A stretch of DNA of 64,000 bases from Pseudomonas fluvialis (GTDB lineage: Bacteria; Pseudomonadota; Gammaproteobacteria; Pseudomonadales; Pseudomonadaceae). The stretch's first letter is position 1. The number at the start of each line of letters is the position of its first letter. Below the pieces are notes generated by a model. It was not told the DNA's origin and ran no database searches. It worked only from the letters and a program-made list of their open reading frames with translations. The translations under genes and the position numbers were made by a program. Positions 36,464 to 45,521 of the stretch are shown here, one piece after another. The DNA lies in the NCBI RefSeq assembly GCF_014207935.1, contig NZ_JACHLL010000001.1, forward strand, positions 744,001 to 808,000. Reading direction: 5' to 3'.

Positions 36464-37583
36464 TGCCAGCATACTGCGCGCACCGCGTACGGGGATTGGC
36501 CAGTACGCGGTAGAACTTTGTCGTGCTCTGCAAGCACGGGGCGATCTCCATCTGGAGATATTCTCTGGCTGGAATTGGCAACATGACTTACCCGAAGCAG
36601 CCATGCCCGGGTACGCACCTGCCAGCCAGTTGGTCAAACGGCTCTTGCCGAACGCCTATGCCTGGCGCAGAAGAGTCGAGCAGCACCGATTCTCTAATGG
36701 AATCGGGAAGCTGAAGCCGGCGCTGTATCACGAACCCAGCTTATGGCCTTTCAATTTCGAAGGGCCAAGCATCATGACTCTGCACGACCTGACCCATGTG
36801 CACTTCCCGCACACGCAACCACCCGATCGGCTTAGAGAAATTGAAAAGCACATTCACCGAAGCATTGAGCGGTGTGCACGGATTCTGGTCGATTCCCAGT
36901 TTATTGCCGAGGAAGCGCGGCAATACTACGGAGTACCCGAGCACAAGCTGGTCGTAGCCCCGCTTGGCTTTGCGCCCCGCTTTCATCCACGCAGCGCCGG
37001 CGAACTGGCCACGACACTGCACACTTTCGGCATCACACACCGGCAATACCTGCTCTGTGTTGGGACGCTGGAGCCTCGGAAGAATCTTGCGTTGGCGATT
37101 CGCAGCTACCTCTCTCTTCCACGTGCATTGCGGGAGCGCTATCCGATGCTTCTGGCTGGCTTACCAGGCTGGCAGCAGGATCAGATGGGTGAAACCTTCC
37201 GGCATGCAGTGCGCGATAATCATATCCGCTTGCTCGGCTATCAGGATGACGTCACCCTAGCCGAACTCGTGGCTGGCGCTCGCCTGTTGCTCTACCCCTC
37301 TCTCTACGAAGGGTTTGGCCTGCCGGTTCTCGAGTCCATGGCGAGCGGGACTCCCGTGATAACAAGCTCTACAGCCTCGTTACCAGAGGTCGCAGGGTGC
37401 GCGGGCACGTACGTCAACCCTCAGGACGAAGATGAATTTAAGGCAGCGCTGTGCAGGCTGTTGGAAGACGATGCCGAATGGCATCTGAAACGTCAGGCGG
37501 GTCTCAATCAAGCAACTCGATTCAGTTGGCAGCGCTGCGCACAGATCACCGCAGAAACTTACTTCGATTTACTGAGGCCGTGA
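36441..37583 (+). CDS. wbpY: CPA rhamnosyltransferase
   Basis: 380 residues, GT4. SILRAPRTGIGQYAVELC near the start, VGTLEPRKNLALAI and PSLYEGFGLPVLESMASGTPVITS are the donor and E-x7-E motifs. By order and similarity this is WbpY, thought to add the alpha-1,3 D-rhamnoses. Overlaps wbpX by 23 bp and its stop overlaps the wbpZ start. Confidence 0.9.
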   Translation: MPTSVAFNASILRAPRTGIGQYAVELCRALQARGDLHLEIFSGWNWQHDLPEAAMPGYAPASQLVKRLLPNAYAWRRRVEQHRFSNGIGKLKPALYHEPSLWPFNFEGPSIMTLHDLTHVHFPHTQPPDRLREIEKHIHRSIERCARILVDSQFIAEEARQYYGVPEHKLVVAPLGFAPRFHPRSAGELATTLHTFGITHRQYLLCVGTLEPRKNLALAIRSYLSLPRALRERYPMLLAGLPGWQQDQMGETFRHAVRDNHIRLLGYQDDVTLAELVAGARLLLYPSLYEGFGLPVLESMASGTPVITSSTASLPEVAGCAGTYVNPQDEDEFKAALCRLLEDDAEWHLKRQAGLNQATRFSWQRCAQITAETYFDLLRP

Positions 37584-38704
37584 TGCGCGTCTTGCACTTT
37601 TTCAAAACCTATCTGCCCGACTCCATGGGCGGCATCGAACAAGTCATCTATCAGCTCTGTCAAAGCACACTCGCCTATGGAGTGCAGAGCGAAGTGCTGA
37701 CCCTCAGCGAGCACCCCGAAGCGAGCCCAGTACATGTCGCCGACCACCTCGTCCATCAGGCCAAACTTGACCTGCAGCTTGCCTCTACAGGGTTATCCAT
37801 CAGTGTTATTCGGCGCTTCCGTGAACTCGCCAGCCAGGCTGACATCATCCACTATCACTTTCCCTGGCCTTATATGGATGTGGTGCACTTTCTGGCTCAG
37901 GTGCGCAAGCCGACAGTCGTCACCTATCACTCGGATATTGTGAGACAGAAACATCTGCTGCGCCTGTACAGCCCATTGATGCACCGGTTCCTGCGCCAGG
38001 CCGATCGAATTGTTGTCGCTTCGCCCAACTACCTAGCTACCAGCCCTGTATTGCACCGCTATAAGGACAAGACCGTTGTCATCCCGTACGGCCTGGACAT
38101 GAACAGCTATCCGCAGGCCGACGAAAGCAGGCTGGCCTACTGGTCACAGCGTTTTGGCAGTCGCTTCTTTCTGTTCGTAGGAGTCATGCGCTATTACAAA
38201 GGGCTGCACATTCTGCTGGAGGCCGTCCAGGGAACCACCCTACCTGTAGTGATAGTAGGGGCAGGACCGCTGGAAGACGAACTGAAGGCGCAAGCGCAAC
38301 GCCTCAAGCTAGACAATGTGCATTTCGTGGGCCGGCTTGGTGATGAAGACAAAGTGGCGCTGCTTCAGCTTTGCAGCTCCATTGTCTTTCCATCGCACCT
38401 ACGCTCGGAAGCCTTCGGTATTTCTCTGCTTGAAGGGGCCATGTTCGGCAAGCCGATGATCTCCAGCGAGATCGGAACCGGAACCAGCTATATCAATATC
38501 CACAATGAAACAGGCTTGGTGGTTCCCCCCAGCGACCCCAAAGCCTTGCGCGCGGCCATGCAAAACCTGTGGGCATCGCCAGAGCTGGGACTGCAAATGG
38601 GTGCGCGCGCTGCAGCACGATACCGAAGCCATTTCACCTCAGAACAAATGGGCCTGCAAATGGCCCACCTCTATCGTCAGCTGCTGGCCAACAGTCCTGC
38701 CTGA
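37583..38704 (+). CDS. wbpZ: CPA rhamnosyltransferase
   Basis: 373 residues from ATG 37583, overlapping the wbpY stop by one base (TGATG). GT4 with FFKTYLPDSMGGIEQV at the start, FVGVMRYYKGLHILLEAV and HLRSEAFGISLLEGAMFGKPMIS. In P. aeruginosa WbpZ adds the first D-rhamnose to the lipid carrier primer. It is the last gene of the canonical operon; no terminator is visible before the convergent sulfotransferase 23 bp on. Confidence 0.9.
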   Translation: MRVLHFFKTYLPDSMGGIEQVIYQLCQSTLAYGVQSEVLTLSEHPEASPVHVADHLVHQAKLDLQLASTGLSISVIRRFRELASQADIIHYHFPWPYMDVVHFLAQVRKPTVVTYHSDIVRQKHLLRLYSPLMHRFLRQADRIVVASPNYLATSPVLHRYKDKTVVIPYGLDMNSYPQADESRLAYWSQRFGSRFFLFVGVMRYYKGLHILLEAVQGTTLPVVIVGAGPLEDELKAQAQRLKLDNVHFVGRLGDEDKVALLQLCSSIVFPSHLRSEAFGISLLEGAMFGKPMISSEIGTGTSYINIHNETGLVVPPSDPKALRAAMQNLWASPELGLQMGARAAARYRSHFTSEQMGLQMAHLYRQLLANSPA

Positions 38705-38727
38705 CCGACAGAGTCCAGGAACAAGCG

Positions 38728-39579
38728 TCAGACAAACTCCGGCCAATAGTCGGCGGGTTTGCCGTAGAACGCCAGAAACTGCTGAACGTCCTGGCGCAAG
38801 GCATTGACCGTGTCGGCTTTAGACGTGTCCTCCCACTGCAGAGACTTGGCGAATTTTTGCCTGAGGCCCAACCTGCTAAACAGCTCGTTCTGTCGCGGCA
38901 CGCTGATCTTGGCCAATTTGAAACCGGTAAAGCGATTCGTGCGCAACAGGCGTAGTAACCGCGTGTCGTAAAATTTTTCATCGCGGGAATTGAGCTGCGC
39001 CCCGGCCGAGGGATTTTGAAAGGCAGTATCCACACCGAGAAACTCGTAACAACGAGCCAGCTCGATCGCGGGGTCACGTTGTAAGTCTTCGAGAAAGACC
39101 ACCATGATCTGCTCGTCCGAAAAGTGCTCGCGGAACGGCTGAATACGCGCCCAGTAATGTGAGTCATCAAGCAACGCTGGCAGCTCTGCAATCGCCCGCC
39201 CCAAACCAAAGGGGGCATTGACCGCATAGTGCGGACCACTGTGGTGAAATTCGCGATAGCTCGACTCAATGCGCTTGAGCGGATTACGAACGCTGAAAAT
39301 GAACTTCATCTGCGGATTCTCTTGCTTGAGCCGCTCACAAACGAGCTCGGCAAACTCCAGGGTCGAATACATTTGTGAGCCTTCACCCAACAGCTGGCCA
39401 CTCGACGCAGGAGCAAACAATCCCTCGTAAGCCGCGCGATGCTCTACAACGTCTGGGCGATTGAAATGATGCGGCTCTTTCATTTCAGGAATGAATATCT
39501 GTGGGTGTTGGCCAAGCAGGTAACAGAGAGTGGTCGTGCCACATTTGTTAATACCTGGAACCAAAAAATCGATTTTCAT
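38728..39579 (-). CDS. PAPS-dependent sulfotransferase
   Basis: 283 residues from ATG 39579; a longer frame to 39753 exists but lacks a ribosome binding site and conserved residues. PGINKCGTTTL (residues 8-18) is the 5'-phosphosulfate loop, and FSVRNPLKRIESSYREF (95-111) the 3'-phosphate site, the two hallmarks of the sulfotransferase_1 family; HHF near residue 37-39 and a WARIQPF segment resemble heparan-type and Nod-factor-type enzymes. It would transfer sulfate to a sugar hydroxyl. Together with cysC on the opposite side of the locus it suggests a sulfated surface glycan. Convergent with wbpZ. Confidence 0.88.
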   Translation of the reverse strand: MKIDFLVPGINKCGTTTLCYLLGQHPQIFIPEMKEPHHFNRPDVVEHRAAYEGLFAPASSGQLLGEGSQMYSTLEFAELVCERLKQENPQMKFIFSVRNPLKRIESSYREFHHSGPHYAVNAPFGLGRAIAELPALLDDSHYWARIQPFREHFSDEQIMVVFLEDLQRDPAIELARCYEFLGVDTAFQNPSAGAQLNSRDEKFYDTRLLRLLRTNRFTGFKLAKISVPRQNELFSRLGLRQKFAKSLQWEDTSKADTVNALRQDVQQFLAFYGKPADYWPEFV

Positions 39580-39880
39580 ACGAGGACTCAGTTTCAAAGC
39601 AAGAGGAATGAAGGAGAAGGGCAAGTGACTTTTTAATGCGTGTAGCGCAGAATAAACCCAGTCATCATGATGCATTTCTGCATGTTTGGCATGCGATTCT
39701 GGCATGAGATAAAAGCAGAAATCCAGCCTAACCCGCCGACCTGCATTCGACACACACAGAGATTTTGCAGATGGTACTCTCTATCTGAAATTCGATCCGG
39801 TTACTCGCATACAATCTGGGTCAAGACTCCGCCACGCAGACCATAATTACAAAAACATAAACCACACTAAATAACTGCAA
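39580..39880. other. 301-bp region between divergent sulfotransferase and acyltransferase
   Basis: The right 120 bp is AT-rich. A TACAAT at 39810 could be a -10 for the acyltransferase; no matching -35 at the standard spacing is clear. An open frame continues upstream of the sulfotransferase start, so part of 39580-39753 could be coding if the start is wrong. Confidence 0.35.
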
Positions 39881-41041
39881 ATGCAAATCGAACCATACAT
39901 TGACAGCCGCCCAAAATACTTGGGCTCACTGGATATAGCCCGCGGAATCGCGGCACTAGCTGTTGTACTATGGCACTGGCAACACTTCTTTTTTACAGGC
40001 CCATTCCCCGGAGCCTTTGAGCGTCTAAATCAGCCATTTTATACTTACCTCTCAATTTTCTATGAACATGGCTGGATGGCAGTTGATTTTTTCTTTGTAC
40101 TTTCTGGATTCATTTTTTTTCGAATTTATGGACAGTCCGTCAGTGAGAGAAAAATCGGAGCGCGAGACTTTTTTATCCTGCGTTTCTCCAGGCTTTACCC
40201 TCTCCACTTACTAACCCTCTTGTTGGTCGCCACATTGCAATGGTTATCAATAAAAACATCCGGAAAACCATTTATTTATCAATTGAACGACACCTATCAC
40301 TTTATCCTTAATGTTTTTCTTGCTCCTGCATGGGGGTTACAAAAAGGCTTCTCGTTCAACGCCCCCGTCTGGTCTGTATCCATCGAGCTGCTTCTATATG
40401 GTATATTCTTTATAGTGGCGCGAATATTTCAAGCCAAGCTCTGGCCCTCACTATTTCTTGCATTTTTCGGATTCATACTGCAAGGCTACTCCGAGCTAAT
40501 TGGGCGAGGCTTATTTGCCTTCTATACTGGAGGGCTGACTTTTTTATTATTCCAACTGCTGCTCAGAAGTAAATATATCGCTTTTTGGACTCACGGCTTA
40601 TTAGTGATCAGCCTCTCTGCGTGGACTTTAACCCTGACAGGACTCATGACAAGACTTTCAGGAAAACTACTGAATAGCCTATTGCCTGGCGACAGCCTGC
40701 CAGCAAAAACGGGAAGTTTATGGATAGTCGGCTTATTGCTGCCAATAAGCCTACTGTGCCTGGCAATGCTAGAGCAGCGCAGTGAAAGCAGACGCTTTCC
40801 AGGCAAATGGCTTGGAGAAATAAGCTACTCGTCTTACTTGATCCATTTCCCCTTGCAATTAATTTTCTTTATGAGCGCCAAATCTCTTGGGTTTGACCAG
40901 CATATCTTCTACAACCCATATGTATGGCTTGCTTACTTCGCCACCCTACTTGGTCTAAGCATCGTGACTCATCGCACATTTGAGTTACCCATGCAACGCG
41001 TGCTCAGGGATAGACTTTTACGCTCGAAGAACAAACGGTAA
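39881..41041 (+). CDS. Acyltransferase 3 membrane protein, low-GC
   Basis: 386 residues, about ten membrane segments. SLDIARGIAALAVVLWHWQHF and AVDFFFVLSGFIFFR are acyltransferase-3 motifs, and RLYPLHLLTLL follows. It likely O-acylates a surface sugar. The gene is distinctly AT-rich (many TTT, AAT and TTA codons) compared with the CPA core, indicating transfer from another source. It stands alone between convergent genes; no start ribosome binding site is strong (ATGCAAATC). Confidence 0.85.
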   Translation: MQIEPYIDSRPKYLGSLDIARGIAALAVVLWHWQHFFFTGPFPGAFERLNQPFYTYLSIFYEHGWMAVDFFFVLSGFIFFRIYGQSVSERKIGARDFFILRFSRLYPLHLLTLLLVATLQWLSIKTSGKPFIYQLNDTYHFILNVFLAPAWGLQKGFSFNAPVWSVSIELLLYGIFFIVARIFQAKLWPSLFLAFFGFILQGYSELIGRGLFAFYTGGLTFLLFQLLLRSKYIAFWTHGLLVISLSAWTLTLTGLMTRLSGKLLNSLLPGDSLPAKTGSLWIVGLLLPISLLCLAMLEQRSESRRFPGKWLGEISYSSYLIHFPLQLIFFMSAKSLGFDQHIFYNPYVWLAYFATLLGLSIVTHRTFELPMQRVLRDRLLRSKNKR

Positions 41042-41110
41042 AGCAAGATCCAGAGGCAATATAAAAGCTATATTTTCCAGAGTGGACGCTGCGCGCTCAA
41101 GAATGAACAG

Positions 41111-42202
41111 TTATTGCCGAAGATGGCTCAGAAAACTCTCTTGCAAGCTACGCTGATCGAGCCTTAAGCCCGACTCCAGCCCCTGAGTTTGCAAAGCTGA
41201 GATCAACTGCCGAGTTCGAATCGCAGCACATGTGGCGCGGACATGGTAGTACGTGTCCAGCATGCACTGATGATCAAAGCGACTCTGTTCAGGTGTACCA
41301 AGAAAACTGAAACCTTGCGCTTCCACCAAACTTTGAATGCTAGAGGCATAGTCACGTATCTGCTGTTCATAAATCTGGTAACACTCATTATCGTCTCGCG
41401 CAGTGACGGCAGGCCAGGCAAAGAAAATCTTTGCCCCGCTGGCATCACGCACCTCCGCCAGACGCTGCAGGTTTTCGATGAAGGTTGCACTTATCGGCGG
41501 AAACTCCCAAAGCCCGAACAGGTAATAATCACACTTCAGCCCACGGGCCAGATTGTTTAACTCTGCCCCCTTTTCAATCAACTGACTGCCTCGCGCAGAT
41601 TGACGTATCTGACCCTCGAATCGGCTTAGCGAATCCTGCCTCGCAGCAGCGATATGCGGATTATGCGACTGGAGCGCGTTGAGCCGAAATGCCGCTTGAA
41701 GTCCGAGCTTAAAAGGCACGCTTTGGTACACGAAGCGAATACGCTCGGGCCAGCTCAACTCTCGGTAGTAGAAAGCGTTGGAGCCACGCTCGTCGAGAAC
41801 GGACGAGACATAGTCCGCAGGCAGCTTGTCGTCGGCACGATACTGCAACCATTCCAGTGGAAGAATAAGCGTGTCGTCGGCCTTAAGGTGATTGGCCAGA
41901 CGCTCTATCTTGTGGCGCAGTGGGTATCCGGCGTTATCCGACACAATGATTGTCAGTCGACCGAAATGCTGCTCGATGGCCTGAGCATCGATGGAGTGAA
42001 TAGCGTTGGAGCCACTTTCCACGATGATGCGCTTGGGAATGTCATCGGAGGCCTGAAGCAAGAACTGGCGATACGACACTCCCAGGTTGGTATCGACAAT
42101 TGCCAGGCGATCAATGAGCAGGAAGTAACCCACTGCAAGCAGTACAAAGCTGGCCAGGCTGGCGAGGACAAATCGTGCTTTATACATCTCGGTAGCCAGC
42201 AT
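41111..42202 (-). CDS. SGNH/AlgX-like periplasmic acetylation partner
   Basis: 363 residues. One N-terminal signal-anchor (FVLASLASFVLLAVGYFLL), then a periplasmic domain. VESGSNAIHS (near residue 60) has the Ser-Gly-x-Asn look of a GDS-type nucleophile block, and DTYYHVRATC..IRTRQL near the end supplies an Asp/His pair as in DltD/AlgX/AlgJ-type SGNH proteins. It starts within the MBOAT stop (TGATG overlap), the usual pairing in which the MBOAT passes acetyl groups out and the SGNH protein transfers them to a polysaccharide. Confidence 0.72.
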   Translation of the reverse strand: MLATEMYKARFVLASLASFVLLAVGYFLLIDRLAIVDTNLGVSYRQFLLQASDDIPKRIIVESGSNAIHSIDAQAIEQHFGRLTIIVSDNAGYPLRHKIERLANHLKADDTLILPLEWLQYRADDKLPADYVSSVLDERGSNAFYYRELSWPERIRFVYQSVPFKLGLQAAFRLNALQSHNPHIAAARQDSLSRFEGQIRQSARGSQLIEKGAELNNLARGLKCDYYLFGLWEFPPISATFIENLQRLAEVRDASGAKIFFAWPAVTARDDNECYQIYEQQIRDYASSIQSLVEAQGFSFLGTPEQSRFDHQCMLDTYYHVRATCAAIRTRQLISALQTQGLESGLRLDQRSLQESFLSHLRQ

Positions 42203-43644
42203 CAGAAGTTGAAATAGAGAAAATCGGAGGGTGTGTTCTGGATCTGAGCAACCATCGCGTAGAAAAAGGCAAAGCCGACCAGCAACGCAGCTAACAGCCC
42301 CTCCTTGAATCGCAGGCGCCCATCATAAGGGGCGATCCCGGCGATCTGCTGGGAGTTCGGGGCGAGAAATGCCAGCAGCGCTGCTAAACCCAGGGCCAGC
42401 ATCGCCTCAAGCGGTAGCAGGTCGCCAGCGGCATAGCCCAGACCCGTGCCACTCAGGCCAAACATACTGGATAGCATGCGCTGCGCCGCTGGCAGATCTT
42501 CAGCGCGGAAGAACACCCAGGCGAAGTTGACGAACAGGAAGGTTACTGCCCAACCCAACCAGCCCGGCAATCGAATGCCCAAATCCTGCCAATAACGGTG
42601 CAGTACGACGGCACTGCCATGCAGTGCGCCCCAAATCAGAAAGGTCCAACCTGCACCATGCCAGATACCCCCAATCAGAAAGGTGGCGAACAGATTGAAG
42701 TAGATGCGCGGTAGCGCGGCGCGCTTACCACCAAGGGGGATGTAGATGTAGTCGCGCAGCCAGCTGGACAGTGTCATGTGCCAGCGCCTCCAGAAATCCT
42801 GGATGTTGCGGGCCTGATACGGCGAGTTGAAATTCAAGGGAAGGCTAATGTTAAACATCAGGCCAAGACCAATGGCCATATCCGAGTACCCGGAAAAGTC
42901 GAAGTAGAGCTGAAAGCTGTAGAGCAGACTGGTGCTCCAGGCTTCAATCATCGTCAGTGCCTGCGCGCTGGCGTAGCCGGCATTAGCCCATTGCCCAAGA
43001 TTGTCCGCGATCAGTAGCTTCTTGATCAGTCCAATGGCAAAGATGAACAGGCCGAGCGAGAAGTTATCCAGGCGGAAGCGCAGGTTGCCGGTGCTCGCGA
43101 ACTGCGGCATCAGATCCTTGTGGTGGACTATCGGCCCGGCGATCAGGTGGGGGAAGAAGGTCACAAACAGGGTGTAGTTAATCAGGTTGTAATCCCTGAC
43201 CCCTGAACGGCTGCAGTCCACCAGATAGGCGATCTGAGTAAACGTAAAGAAGCTGATGCCCAGCGGTAGCAGGAGGTTGAGAGCGGCCAGCTGACTGCCG
43301 CTCAATGTGTTGAACGTCTCGATGAAGAAATCGGTGTACTTGAAGTAAACGAGGCCGGCGACGTTAAGCACAATACCGATCAGCAGGAGCCCCCTGCTGT
43401 ATGCCGAGGGTCTACCGGCGGCCATTAGCACGCGTGAAATGCGAGTGCCAAGCACATAGTTGACGATGATCGACAGACCGATCAGAAGCAGATATTTCGG
43501 CTCCCAGTAGCCATAGAAGAACAACGATGCTGCGGCCAGCCACAAGCGCGAGAACGTTCCCTGCTGCAGACGGGCCAGCAAAAAGTAACCAACCAGGGCG
43601 ATAGGCAGAAAGGCATAGATGAAAACGGGGGAGCTAAAGAGCAT
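42202..43644 (-). CDS. MBOAT O-acyltransferase (AlgI-like)
   Basis: 480 residues from ATG 43644 (AGGA about 10 bases upstream; the longer frame to 43710 runs into a terminator). MLFSSPVFIYAFLPIALVGYFLL is the typical AlgI/DltB opening. NIQDFWRRWHMTLSSWLRDYIYIPLGG and GIWHGAGWTFLIWGALHG contain the catalytic-His region conserved in AlgI, DltB and PatA. It moves acetyl groups across the inner membrane. It forms an operon with the SGNH gene; the acceptor is presumably the polysaccharide of this locus. Confidence 0.92.
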   Translation of the reverse strand: MLFSSPVFIYAFLPIALVGYFLLARLQQGTFSRLWLAAASLFFYGYWEPKYLLLIGLSIIVNYVLGTRISRVLMAAGRPSAYSRGLLLIGIVLNVAGLVYFKYTDFFIETFNTLSGSQLAALNLLLPLGISFFTFTQIAYLVDCSRSGVRDYNLINYTLFVTFFPHLIAGPIVHHKDLMPQFASTGNLRFRLDNFSLGLFIFAIGLIKKLLIADNLGQWANAGYASAQALTMIEAWSTSLLYSFQLYFDFSGYSDMAIGLGLMFNISLPLNFNSPYQARNIQDFWRRWHMTLSSWLRDYIYIPLGGKRAALPRIYFNLFATFLIGGIWHGAGWTFLIWGALHGSAVVLHRYWQDLGIRLPGWLGWAVTFLFVNFAWVFFRAEDLPAAQRMLSSMFGLSGTGLGYAAGDLLPLEAMLALGLAALLAFLAPNSQQIAGIAPYDGRLRFKEGLLAALLVGFAFFYAMVAQIQNTPSDFLYFNF

Positions 43645-43693
43645 TCGCAGCTTGTCCTGTTCGCGGGCGCAGCAGAATAACCGACCGTTATGA

Positions 43694-43728
43694 AACGAAA
43701 AACCCGGCACTAGGCCGGGTTTTTCGTT
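43694..43728 (-). terminator. Strong intrinsic terminator after pntB
   Basis: 15-bp perfect stem (AACGAAAAACCCGGC and its complement) with a 5-base loop, 17 bp past the pntB stop; the stem ends in TTTTTCGTT, so termination works in both directions. Confidence 0.9.
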
Positions 43729-43744
43729 GCTGGAGCAAGAGGTC

Positions 43745-45193
43745 TTAATCGACCGCCTTGACCATGTCTTCGATGACTTTCTTGGCGTCGCCGAAGACCA
43801 TCATGGTCTTGTCCAGGTAGAACAGTTCGTTGTCCAGGCCGGCGTAGCCGCTGGCCATCGAGCGCTTGTTGACGATCACGGTCTTGGCTTTGTAGGCCTC
43901 GAGGATCGGCATGCCGGCGATCGGCGACTTCGGATCGTTCTTCGCGGCCGGGTTGACCACGTCGTTGGCGCCCAGCACCAGCACCACGTCGGCTTGGCCG
44001 AACTCGGAGTTGATGTCTTCCATCTCGAACACCTGCTCGTAAGGCACTTCGGCCTCGGCCAGCAGGACGTTCATGTGGCCAGGCATACGACCCGCTACCG
44101 GGTGGATCGCGTACTTCACGGTCACGCCGCGGTGGGTCAGCTTCTCGGCCAGCTCCATCAGCGCGTGCTGGGCACGGGCTACCGCCAGGCCGTAACCCGG
44201 AACGATGATCACGGTGTCGGCGTTGGTCAGCAGGAAGGCGGCGTCGTCAGACGAGCCGGACTTCACCGGGCGCGCTTCCTGGGCACCGGCCGGGCCAGCA
44301 GCTTCAGCCGCGCCACCGAAACCACCGAGGATCACGTTGAAGAACGAACGGTTCATCGCCTTGCACATGATGTACGAGAGGATGGCACCGGACGAACCGA
44401 CCAGCGAACCAGCCACGATCAGCATCGAGTTGTTCAGCGAGAAACCGATACCGGCCGCCGCCCAGCCCGAGTAGGAGTTCAGCATCGACACCACGACCGG
44501 CATGTCGGCACCGCCGATCGGGATGATGATCAGCACGCCGATGATGAAGGCCAGGGCCAGCATCACCGCGAACGCCTGCAGGTTGCCGGTGAACATGTAC
44601 ACCAGGCCCAGGCCGAGGATGGTCAGACCGATCACCAGGTTGACCAGGTGCTGGCCCTTGAACTGCACCGGAGCACCCTGGAACAGGCGGAGCTTGTACT
44701 TGCCCGACAGCTTGCCGAAGGCGATCACCGAACCGGAGAAGGTGATGGCACCGATGGCGGCACCGAGGAACAGCTCCAGACGGTTACCGGCAGGAATCGC
44801 ATCGCCCAGGTGAGCGACGATACCCAGCGACTGCGGCTCAACCACGGCGGCAATGGCGATGAACACGGCGGCCAGACCGATCATGCTGTGCATGAAGGCG
44901 ACCAGTTCCGGCATCTTGGTCATCTCGACGCGCTTGGCCATGATCGAACCGGCAGTACCGCCGACCAGCAGGCCGACCAGCACGAAGCCCAGGCCCTTGG
45001 CAGCGCCACCTTCGGTCATTTCCGAGCCCAGCTTGAACACCAGGAACACAGTGGTGACCACGGCGATGGCCATACCGATCATGCCAAACAGGTTGCCCTG
45101 GCGCGACGAAGTCGGGTGCGACAGGCCCTTGAGCGCCTGGATGAAGCAGATCGAGGCGACCAGGTAAAGAAGAGTGATCAGATTCATGCTCAT
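43745..45193 (-). CDS. pntB: NAD(P) transhydrogenase subunit beta
   Basis: 482 residues. Nine or so membrane segments (domain II) then the soluble NADP-binding domain III with GYGLAVARAQHALMELAEKL, HPVAGRMPGHMNVLLAEA and VLGANDVVNPAA. PntB with PntAA and PntAB uses the proton gradient to reduce NADP+ with NADH. It is 2 bp after pntAB in a three-gene operon, the Pseudomonas layout. Confidence 0.96.
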   Translation of the reverse strand: MSMNLITLLYLVASICFIQALKGLSHPTSSRQGNLFGMIGMAIAVVTTVFLVFKLGSEMTEGGAAKGLGFVLVGLLVGGTAGSIMAKRVEMTKMPELVAFMHSMIGLAAVFIAIAAVVEPQSLGIVAHLGDAIPAGNRLELFLGAAIGAITFSGSVIAFGKLSGKYKLRLFQGAPVQFKGQHLVNLVIGLTILGLGLVYMFTGNLQAFAVMLALAFIIGVLIIIPIGGADMPVVVSMLNSYSGWAAAGIGFSLNNSMLIVAGSLVGSSGAILSYIMCKAMNRSFFNVILGGFGGAAEAAGPAGAQEARPVKSGSSDDAAFLLTNADTVIIVPGYGLAVARAQHALMELAEKLTHRGVTVKYAIHPVAGRMPGHMNVLLAEAEVPYEQVFEMEDINSEFGQADVVLVLGANDVVNPAAKNDPKSPIAGMPILEAYKAKTVIVNKRSMASGYAGLDNELFYLDKTMMVFGDAKKVIEDMVKAVD

Positions 45194-45195
45194 GG

Positions 45196-45510
45196 TCAGT
45201 GCTTCTCCGCCGGCGCTTTCGGCGCCTTCTTCTTGAACATTTCCAGCATGCGGCGAGTCACCAGGAAGCCGCCGAACACGTTAACGGCGGCCAGCGCCAC
45301 CGCCAGGGTGCCCATGGACTTGCCCAGTACGGTTTCGGTCAGGGCGGCGGCCAGCATGGCGCCGACGATGACGATCGCCGAGATGGCGTTGGTCACGGCC
45401 ATCAGCGGGGTGTGCAGGGCCGGGGTCACGTTCCATACCACGTGGTAGCCCACGTAGATGGCCAGCACAAAGATGATCAGGTTGTAGATGCTGGGGGAAA
45501 TCAGTTCCAT
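45196..45510 (-). CDS. pntAB: NAD(P) transhydrogenase subunit alpha part 2
   Basis: 104 residues from ATG 45510; the open frame extends upstream into pntAA without meaning. Three membrane helices (IYNLIIFVLAIYVGYHVVW, LMAVTNAISAIVIVGAMLA, LAVALAAVNVFGGFLVTRR). This is the separate transmembrane part of the alpha subunit, as in Pseudomonas and Rhodospirillum, where alpha is split in two genes. 11 bp after pntAA. Confidence 0.95.
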   Translation of the reverse strand: MELISPSIYNLIIFVLAIYVGYHVVWNVTPALHTPLMAVTNAISAIVIVGAMLAAALTETVLGKSMGTLAVALAAVNVFGGFLVTRRMLEMFKKKAPKAPAEKH

Positions 45511-45521
45511 GTCTCTACTCC

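Noticed and set aside
39580..39753. Sulfotransferase extended by 58 residues
   Set aside because: No ribosome binding site and the extension is not family-like; the PAPS loop sits close to ATG 39579 as usual. The call remains uncertain.
43727..45448. + strand frame of 573 codons opposite pntB
   Set aside because: Repetitive His/Asp/Gln shadow of the minus-strand gene; begins inside the pntB terminator region.
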